Source of the DNA: Trametopsis cervina
Lineage: Eukaryota > Basidiomycota > Agaricomycetes > Polyporales > Irpicaceae
Assembly (NCBI GenBank): GCA_022385755.1
Contig: MU278349.1
Span: 1,426,001 to 1,490,000, forward strand
Length of the DNA: 64,000 nucleotides
Direction of reading: 5' to 3'
The position numbers were made by a program, and so were the translations under genes. This document shows positions 56,266-64,000 of the stretch, in pieces (position 1 is the first letter of the stretch; each line of letters starts with the position of its first letter). Below the pieces are notes generated by a model. It saw only the letters and a program-made list of their open reading frames with translations. It was not told the DNA's origin and ran no database searches.

Positions 56266-56569
56266 TCTCGCTGCCCTGCGGTTCCTTTTCGTCTCTGGGA
56301 TACCCTCGTCTTCTTGCTCCATCAATGTATTCTGAGTTTCCCCGGTTTCCCGAACTCCCTCCTGTATCGGTATCAGTCGCGCACACCGTGTCTTTACGCA
56401 CCAGTTTTTCGTTCATGCTGTCCAAAGGCGTCTTTCTCTCTAGTTTCAAACTGCTCCGCCGCTGGGTGCTGCCGAACGAGGAATGTACATTACCTGATCC
56501 ACAGTTATTAGCTCGCCACCAGGACTCACAACAAAGCAAATAGGATTTATATATAACATAGAAACCGTT
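56266..56569. other. convergent intergenic spacer NCS1 / EMC3
   Basis: This 304-bp spacer lies between two 3' ends. It should hold both 3' UTRs. Nothing else is seen. Confidence 0.55.
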
Positions 56570-57640
56570 TTACACCTTCCTGCCATATTTCTTGAGAATG
56601 CGGGTCTCTATATCGTTCGCTACCCAGCTGTACAAGCCTTCAGCGAATTCTAGGTTATCTTGCTCTGCCTTGAATAATTTATTGAAGTCTTGCGGCTGTC
56701 CGGGTTGCATAGTGGCTGCACCCGCAAATGGTGTACTCATCATAGTTTGTGAAGCATCCGCAGCTGATAAACACGTAAACAAGAATCTCCGCCCGAGCGT
56801 GAGTATGCGCACCGTTGTCGTTACCCAGAATGATGCGGTATAATCCATTCAACCCAAAGAAATTCAGGAAGTACCAGGACAATGAAGAAACCCATCGGAC
56901 ATCCATGTCTGGCGTCTCAATACCACGCTGGAGCATAGACTTGAAGCCGAGAGTTAGAGGGAAAGGGAGTTTGACTGATTTCGATGAATTAGCGAAGTCG
57001 GGTTTGAACGTGCCGTATTACTCACTCAGAACGAAGCCCTGGAAGAAGAAATTTATCCAGCCCATAATAACCATCTGCGGAACCATCATAACCATCTGAG
57101 TCTTCATGCCCGCCATCATACCGTCCATTGCGTTCGGGTCCGTCAGAGGGTTCGGAGGCGCGGCTTTTTCATCCTTCTTCGCCTTGCCGTCCTTCAGATA
57201 GCTGCCGTCGCCCAGAGCCTGTGACAACTCTTGGGATATAGATTTGTAGTATGTGGGGGGTATAGGCGAGAAAGCTGCTGTTGCGCGCAGAATTTGCGAG
57301 CGAGCAAGAGCGCGTCTGTACCACTGTAAGGACGAGTGTTTTCTAGGAAAGTGCGAACCAGGGCTTACTGCTCTCTTATGGCCTCCTTCGGCTGCTTTTT
57401 GGGTGGTGTTTGGAGCAGCAGGACTACATAATGCCTTAGCACCCCGACCAAGATCTGAATACACATTGAATTAGACCGACCATAGTAGAGCAGGATACGT
57501 CACGGCTCACCATAACCAGCGTGATTGGGAACAAGACCCAATCACGAATTTGCGGGTCGAGGTACAGCGATACTCTAGTTAATTTCTCAGTGCGACTCGC
57601 ATAAACACGAAACAGACAACACGTACGCAGAGCTCGACAT
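56570..57640 (-). CDS. EMC3: ER membrane protein complex subunit 3
   Basis: EMC3 is the YidC/Oxa1-like insertase core of the EMC, which inserts weakly hydrophobic helices into the ER membrane. Start at 57640: a 14-nt coding exon (MSSSA) is spliced to [20 protein letters not shown]. Then follow [13 protein letters not shown] residues, [40 protein letters not shown], the insertase core [20 protein letters not shown] and [20 protein letters not shown]. After [20 protein letters not shown] and [20 protein letters not shown] comes a C-terminus ending LKKYGRKV, stop at 56570-56572. The family order [29 protein letters not shown] is exact. It is divergent from the PROPPIN, 158 bp between starts. Confidence 0.94.
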
Positions 57641-57798
57641 GGTGGATGGTGACTGAGAAAGCGTCAATATGGTGCGTGGTGACCGAATCCGGAACGCCGA
57701 CAGAATTGTGGCACGCTGCGGGCGGTTGCGGTGATATAGAGGAACTCCAGAGACCAAAGCCACGACGCAATGAAGACTCACCTCCCACCACTATCTGA
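57641..57798. promoter_or_regulatory. 158-bp divergent promoter EMC3 / PROPPIN
   Basis: Two starts face away from each other across only 158 bp, so they must share promoter sequence. No specific motif is recognised. Confidence 0.5.
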
Positions 57799-59376
57799 AT
57801 GAATTTCGCACGACACCAGATCAGTGCGACAGCCCCAGTCCTCATCTTCGACTCAAGATTCGACTCCGAATGCCGCATCTTCACTACATGCACGCAGGCG
57901 GGATTCGCGGTGTACAGTGCCTGCCCCCTCAAACTACTCCGCAAGCGAGGTGCTTAGCCTTTCAATGTAGCATTTGTTCCATCTGGCTGAATGTGCGTTC
58001 TCTCTAGAGATTACAGATGGGACACTAGCGTTCGCTGTTCCCTTCCATACATCGTCTCTCATCTTCCTGGTGGGTGGCGGTCGTAGCCCTCGATATCCCC
58101 CGAACAAGGTCGTCGTCTGGGATGATGCGCAGGGAAAGGAGGTGGCAGAGCTGGAGTTCAGAGAACGTGTGCGGGGGTTGGCGTGTAGGAGAGGTTGGCT
58201 GGCCGTCGCATTGCGTCGGAGGGTCGTGGTATACAGGCTGGATACATCGATTACGAGATATAAGGAGTGGGACACATGCGATAATTTACGAGGTGAGCTC
58301 ACTCTCATGTGAGATACTGTGTATGAGCTACAAGTTGACTCAGTGTCGTTGTATAATTAGGACTATTAGCCCTCGCCACAGGGACGCATTCTACGCTCCT
58401 CGCTATACCCGGCCGTCAGACTGGCCACGTACAGCTGATACACTTACCACCGTGCCCCCCACCTCAACCTATAGGCCCTCCGTCGTCAGCACTTCCCCGG
58501 CCAGCACCTCCACCCTTTACAAAGCAGCCGGTTGCAATGATAGCTGCCCACACGACCGCCCTCACCACACTCACCGTTCCGGCTTCAGGTCGCTACTTGG
58601 CGACAACATCAGCCCGCGGAACCCTTATTCGAATATGGGATGCAGTCACAGGAAAGCTCGTGCGTGAGCTCAGAAGAGGATCGGACAAGGCTGTAATCTA
58701 CGGCGTGGCCTTCCGCCCGGACGAGCGCGAAGTGTGCGCATGGAGTGACAAAGGCACTGTACACGTTTTCTCTCTTACTTCTGGGAGTGGGGGATCGTAA
58801 GTACTCACCATCAAGTACGTCCTGAATATACTAACGCACGTTATCAGGAACCGACAATCGACATTCTCGCCGTTCACTTCTTTCCTGCCGCTTCCGAAGT
58901 ACTTCGATTCGGAGTGGTCATACGCTCAATACCGACTACCCGCTCAGTCCGCGCACATATCGCTCTCCGCACCCCCTCCGAAGGCACCTACCGCGGATGT
59001 TGTCGACGAGGAGAAGTGCGTAGTAGGATGGATACAAGGCCCTACAGACGATGATGACCCAGAGAAGCCGCCCCGGACGGAGTACCAGCTGGTGGCGCTT
59101 ACCTACACAGGAGGTTGGTATCGCTTAGCTATGCCACCCTCCACTGTCACATCAGTCCCATCCTCCCCTATATCCGCGCGTGTGGCCTCACCGCCGCCAA
59201 GCGTACAAGGGTTCTCGCTACCTCGGCCACGATCCACCAGTGGGTCGTCTGTGGCTGGTCGTCCGGATAAAGGAAAGGGGCGAGAGCGTGACCGCGAGAA
59301 GGAGAAAGAGAAGGAGAGTCGACAATGCGTGCTCAAGGAGTTCCGCAGGTATGGTCGGTGGGACGGCTGGGGTTAA
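57799..59376 (+). CDS. PROPPIN (WIPI3/4-like PI3P-binding WD-repeat protein)
   Basis: A seven-bladed beta-propeller that binds PI3P and PI(3,5)P2 on autophagic and endosomal membranes. Start at 57799 (MNFARHQISATAPVL). Blade features: DSRFDSECRIFTTCTQAGF, SLIFLVGGGRSPRYPPNKVV, VWDDAQGKEVAELEFRERVR, then GLLALATGTHSTLLAIPG and MIAAHTTALTTLTVPASGRY. The phosphoinositide-binding motif appears as LRRG in VRELRRGSDKAVIYGVAFRP. Afterwards come WSDKGTVHVF and LPKYFDSEWSYAQYRLP. RYPPNKV and the LRRG context place it with WIPI3/4 (fungal Hsv2-like) rather than Atg18. A charged, low-complexity stretch near the C-terminus (GRERDREKEKEKES) is unusual. Exons join at CGAG|AGATT, CGAG|GACTA and ATC|GAACC. 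Confidence 0.9.
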
Positions 59377-60055
59377 TTTCTTTCTAGCGCGGTTCATGGG
59401 CGCGTGGTAATCTTGGATATAATCTCCACTGGACGTTCAGTATGTTTCCATCCCATGTATATGATATCTCTCATGCTTTACCCATGCATCAACTGTACAC
59501 ATATATCATCTGCATTGTTTTATTCCACTGCACATTTTATTGGGTCCTTGGAGATCCTCACCATGAGTTAACTACCCGCAGAAACACGTCTGGGAGCTCC
59601 CTTGAGTGGGATATGTCTATAGAGTGACGAGGCATCTCGTAGGCCATTCCGGGCCCCCTAGAATCTGTGCTATGGCTGATAGTGTCAGATATATTTGAGC
59701 CTTTCAGTGAGCTCCTACGAACAGACGGACGTTGTGGTGCATCCGAGCCAGCGGGATTATTTTTTTCCTCCCATGGTTTGTGAGGATAAAAAAGCGCACA
59801 CCATGTTCTGTGGCAAGAAGTTCAATTTCCCAAATAACGAGCTGCTGTTTGTGACTGGTCTCCTTGCCGGAAACCTTCAGTGGGAGTCAACATCGGACCC
59901 GATGTGCATGTAGATCAGCGGGCGTCTGATCATCCGTCCACTACTTATGTACTAATCCGAAGGGTCTACATATACAACCAACCATACTCACCCGACGCAT
60001 GCAGCTTCATCTCCTCTCCCACCCCCGCCGGACATTCTCATAATTGATTCGTTAA
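59377..60055. other. intergenic, SLH1 promoter side
   Basis: This 679-bp spacer lies between two plus-strand genes. A 72-codon frame at 59695-59913 has no ATG start and no domain. The SLH1 promoter should lie here. Confidence 0.5.
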
Positions 60056-63000
60056 ATGTCTTCACTCTTTACTCATTTGCAATACCTGGTTTCCGCTGTA
60101 GACGAAACATCTGAGAGAGAGAAGCGTGCGGCCGAGGAGTGGACCCAGTGAGTTATTTCCCTGATTGCGACTGGTCTTGTGCTCACTGCAAATATAGGCT
60201 GAAAGGCATGAATAATCTCGTCAGGAAATGCGGTTGTGCTGACCACAGGATGACACCTCACAGGTACTCCGAAGAGCATTGCCTCGGACGAATACATTGA
60301 GTCGGACGAAGATGATTCGGACACGGTGTTAAACGCGTTCCATCCCTCAGGAGCTGTCGCAATGAGCTCAGGCTCACTGCTGCTGCCGAGGATGCTATCG
60401 TGAGCCAAGTTTTCTTACACCTATCACGTACGCACTCATACCACTCTAGGAAGCCGCACATTGAACAGCTGTTGCCTACACTTCATTCAACCCTCGCGTC
60501 GTCACGAGGTGACGATGAAATCTCAGGAGAGCTAGTGGAGATGCTGGGATATGATGAGATAGAACTTGTTATGGATATAGTAAATGCAAGAAAGACTATC
60601 ACGGCGGAGGTAAGCGCAAGTACTGTCCTAAAGGTGGTTTCGCTCACATACACTTCAGCTCTCGGCGCGTTTGCGCGGGGATATAGGCCATACGGAGAAA
60701 GCTGTGAATGGCTCTTCCTCACGGCAAGCAAGTAGCGCGCCCAAGGCCACTTCAGACCGGCAAGCTTTAGACATGGAATCCGCTCGACGAAGATTAGAAG
60801 AATCACTTCGTGAGAATGCGTCCCGTCCTCTCTATACAGGAACAGCGGTAAGTCGACAGCCTCTGGCCACAATATACATGCTCATTGCCGCATTAGCAAG
60901 CGGCTCCGGAGGTCCTCCCTCATGTTTACACATCGGCTTCGATGACACAAGGGAACGTATTGTCGCATCTTGGGACTAAATTCATGCTACCTATTGGAAC
61001 AACGCGGAGAGATGCAGAGGTAAATATACGTTTGCATACAGTTGACTCCGGGATGAAACGGACTGCATACACCCACAGGACTACGAGGAAGTTACAGTAC
61101 CGCCAGCTAATCCCGTCCCTCCAAAAGCATCAGAGAGGTTGATCAATATTCCTGAGCTTGATGATCTTGCGAAAGGCTGCTTTCCGGTAGGTCCCATCTG
61201 GATTATTTCTTTGCATTGCTGTAGCTAACATTGATGAAGGGATACGCTTCGCTCAACAGGATACAGTCAATAGTGTACCCTACCGCGTACCAGTCAAATG
61301 AGAACATGCTAATCTGTGGTGAGTAATGGTTTGATATTCAGGTATCCCTAGTCCAATTGTCGCACTTCAGCTCCTACCGGTGCTGTTGGTCATTTTGTGC
61401 TTTACGTCAAACTTCAGAACTCGCCCTGAAATCTCGTATTGATGTAGGGTAAAACCGACGTCGCTATGCTAACCATTCTGCGCGTCCTGGGCCAGCATCG
61501 ATCAACATCGCATGCGTCACAAACACTTGCTTCCACGATCCGACGCGATGAGTTCAAAATCATCTATGTGTCAGTGTCTGTTTGCATACCTGTGCTCGCT
61601 TCTGACATAGCGCTGCAGGGCTCCCATGAAAGCGTTAGCAGCTGAGATTGTGCGGAAACTGGGCAAGCGATTACAATGGCTCTCCATCCGTGTACGCGAG
61701 TTGACAGGTATGTTACCGCATCGTGGGCGCTGCAATCAGTGTAGTTCTAAACAGCGCAGGTGATATGCAACTCACAAAGGCGGAAATCGCGGAAACTCAA
61801 ATTATAGTGACGACGCCCGAAAAATGGGATGTGGTGACCAGAAAACCGACGGGAGAGGGCGAGCTTGCTTCGGTAGGCAGCTCCTTATAACATCAACATC
61901 GCTCTGACGGAACCTTCCCAGTAGCAAGTCAAGCTACTTATCATTGACGAAGTTCATCTTCTCAACGATGAGCGTGGAGCTGTCATTGAGACCATAGTAG
62001 CTCGAACCCTGCGTCAAGTACGATCACCGAACAATATTCCGAGCCTCCGCTGACTTTACCATACATTGCATCAGGTCGAATCCAGCCAGTCTGTAATACG
62101 CATTGTGGGCCTCAGTGCAACCCTGCCGAACTATGTCGACGTCGCCGACTTCTTGTGTGTTAATCGACAAGTTGGCTTGTTTTACTTCGACTCCTCTTTC
62201 AGGCCGGTACCACTGGAGCAGCACTTCATTGGCGTCAGAGGAAAACCGAACAGCCCACAATCCCGGAGGAACTTGGATCGCGTTACTTTCGAAAAAGTAG
62301 CAGAGATGGTGCGAGAAGGCCATCAAGTAATGGTATTCGTTCATGCAAGGAAGGAGACGGTAAAGACCGCCATGGCTTTGAAGGAGGCTGCTACTGCGGA
62401 GGGGTCGATTGATGAATTCAGCTCTATGGATCACCCTCAATGGGACTTTTTTAGACGCGACATCGGCAAATCAAGAAATAAAGAGATGAAAGAGCTCTTC
62501 GATAGTGGATTTGGCATTCATCACGCCGGTATGCTCAGAGAGGATAGGAATATGATGGAACGGTTGTTCGATGCTCGTGCAATCAAGGTGCATTCCTCCT
62601 GCTTGGATGCGATCTTTGTACGCTAATACGGCATTTAGGTCCTATGTTGTACCGCAACCCTTGCCTGGGGTGTCAATTTACCTGCACATGCCGGTAAGTG
62701 GGATATGTTATATTCAGAGTTTGGAGGTTACTGATTCAAAGTTCTACCAGTCATCATCAAGGGCACTCAGGTATATGACAGCGCCAAGGGTTCTTTCGTC
62801 GATCTCTCTGTACTGGACGTTCTCCAAGTATTTGGACGTGCCGGACGTCCTGGCATGGAGGACAGCGGTGTTGGTTACATCTGCACTACTCAAGACAAGT
62901 TGGACCATTACCTTGATGCTGTTACTTCCCAGGTTTGTGGTTTGTTAGTAATGCGCATATGCTTTTCGCTTATCATATTCTCTCAGAACCCAATCGAGTC

Positions 63001-64000
63001 GAGATTCATCGCCGGAATGGTTGACTCTCTCAATGCCGAGATCGCTTTGGGAACAGTGGCAAACGTCCACGATGCAGTACGGTGGTTGGGCTACACCTAT
63101 TTATCCGTACGAATGAAGAAGAACCCGTTTCAGTATGGTATGTGGCTCGAGTTACTTATCGTAACAAGCACCTGACAATTTACAAGGGCTCGCCAGGGAA
63201 AATGTCGCCGACGACCCCAGCCTTAGCTCGAAGCGTACTTCCCTAGCAATTGAAGCAGCAACTCTACTTGCGAAAACTGGAATGATCAATTACGACACGG
63301 ACGCAGGGACGTTTATAATCACCGATTTAGGAAGAATTGCCGCCAAGTATTACATTCGATATAAATCGATGGAGATCTTTAATGAAGAGTTCAAGGCAAA
63401 GATGGGCGAAGCCGACGTTCTTCACATGCTATGCAGGAGTACTGAGGTGAATATTTTATTTTTTGTCCTATTCGGGGTCTGTACGATCTCAACCTCAACG
63501 GGCTATTGTAGTTCGACCAAATTCAAGTACGGGAGAACGAAATCAACGAGTTGAAACTGCTCGAGGAAGCCATACCATGCGATGTGAAGGTAGGTCGTGT
63601 ACAATATCTTGCACTTCCGATTTGCTAACGCAGGTAAAGGGAGGAACCGATACGAGTCAGGGAAAAGTCAATATTTTGCTCCAGGCCTATATCTCTCGCT
63701 ACCGTCCTGAAGATTTCGCACTCGTATCAGACCAGTCATACGCTGCCCAAAATGCCGGCCGTATCATTCGCGGTCTCCTCGAAATCGGTATAAGTAAAAA
63801 ATGGGCAAGCTCAAGCGCTGTTCTCATGGGGTTGAGTAAAGCTGTCGAGAAGCGGATTTGGCCCTACGACCATCCGCTCAAGCAATTCCCGCTGAAGCCC
63901 GACGTGCTCTACAACATGAATCGCTACGCGGACGACTACACTGTAGCAGAACTGGCCACCATGAGCGCGGCAGATCTGGGAACACTCGTTCACATGAACG
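60056..64000 (+). CDS. SLH1: Ski2-like RNA helicase SLH1/ASCC3 (partial, runs off the window)
   Basis: Slh1/ASCC3 is the double-cassette helicase of the ribosome-quality-control trigger complex, which splits collided ribosomes. Start at 60056 ([17 protein letters not shown]). The N-terminal part ends with [20 protein letters not shown] and [20 protein letters not shown]. First cassette: Q-like [21 protein letters not shown]-loop CAPTGAGKTDVAM (split over three exons, the middle one 14 nt); [94 protein letters not shown] first Sec63-type region follows ([35 protein letters not shown]). The LAKGCFP lead-in and GFGIHHAGM favour Slh1/ASCC3 over Brr2. The second cassette lies past 64000. Confidence 0.92.

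Noticed and set aside
59695..59913. A 72-codon frame before SLH1
   Set aside because: It lacks an ATG start and has no recognisable domain or exon partner.

Overview
The window looks like a gene-dense piece of a basidiomycete genome, most likely an Agaricomycete. The evidence is: genes on both strands broken by many GT-AG introns of about 48-65 nt; very short exons; a 1,4-benzoquinone-reductase-like flavoprotein; an Agaricomycete-type P450; F-box paralogues; and a Tc1-type transposon. About 29 genes can be supported. I traced exon structures by hand from splice signals and reading frame. No tRNA, rRNA or CRISPR array was found.

Layout. 1-1.5 kb holds no recognisable gene. 1.5-4.4 kb has COQ2 (ubiquinone) and RhoGDI on the minus strand. 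5.0-6.9 and 9.9-11.6 kb carry two paralogous minus-strand proteins with a coiled coil, a domain that looks NYN/PIN-nuclease-like (DUF7923 type) and tandem CCCH fingers. Between them lies 3 kb without a supportable gene. 12.7-15.2 kb is a sugar-type MFS transporter with 15 exons, one of only 4 nt. 16.3-17.2 kb is an intronless alpha/beta hydrolase and 17.7-19.8 kb the replication licensing factor CDT1. 20.1-21.8 kb is a Gfo/Idh/MocA oxidoreductase. 22.8-28.7 kb is a tandem duplication of a two-gene unit (F-box protein plus a tail-to-tail alpha/beta hydrolase); one hydrolase copy has decayed. 29.5-34.4 kb holds an NmrA-like reductase and a P450. 34.6-36.1 kb is an unrecognised conserved-looking protein.

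36.2-39.7 kb is a cluster of three proteasome genes: PRE3 (beta1), RPN12 (lid) and PRE10 (alpha7). PRE3/RPN12 and PRE10/RNR2 are divergent pairs with 226-bp and 262-bp shared promoters. RNR2, DRG1/RBG1, a KCH-type K+ transporter, IMP2 and the quinone reductase follow. An apparently intact Tc1 element (TA target duplication, DD34E transposase) occupies 49.25-50.54 kb. The right end carries ATE1, a cysteine-rich protein, the calcium sensor NCS1/Frq1, EMC3, a PROPPIN and the 5' part of the SLH1/ASCC3 helicase, which runs off the window.

How the genes work together. Most are housekeeping: proteolysis (three proteasome subunits, ATE1, F-box proteins), S phase (CDT1, RNR2), translation quality control (SLH1, DRG1), mitochondria (COQ2, IMP2), ER/autophagy (EMC3, PROPPIN) and signalling (RhoGDI, NCS1, KCH). 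The S-phase genes CDT1 and RNR2 both have ACGCGT (MCB/MBF-like) motifs upstream. The most unusual features are the microexons that carry catalytic motifs (helicase P-loop, P450 I-helix), GC-AG introns, and the CCCH/NYN-like proteins whose architecture recalls animal Regnases.
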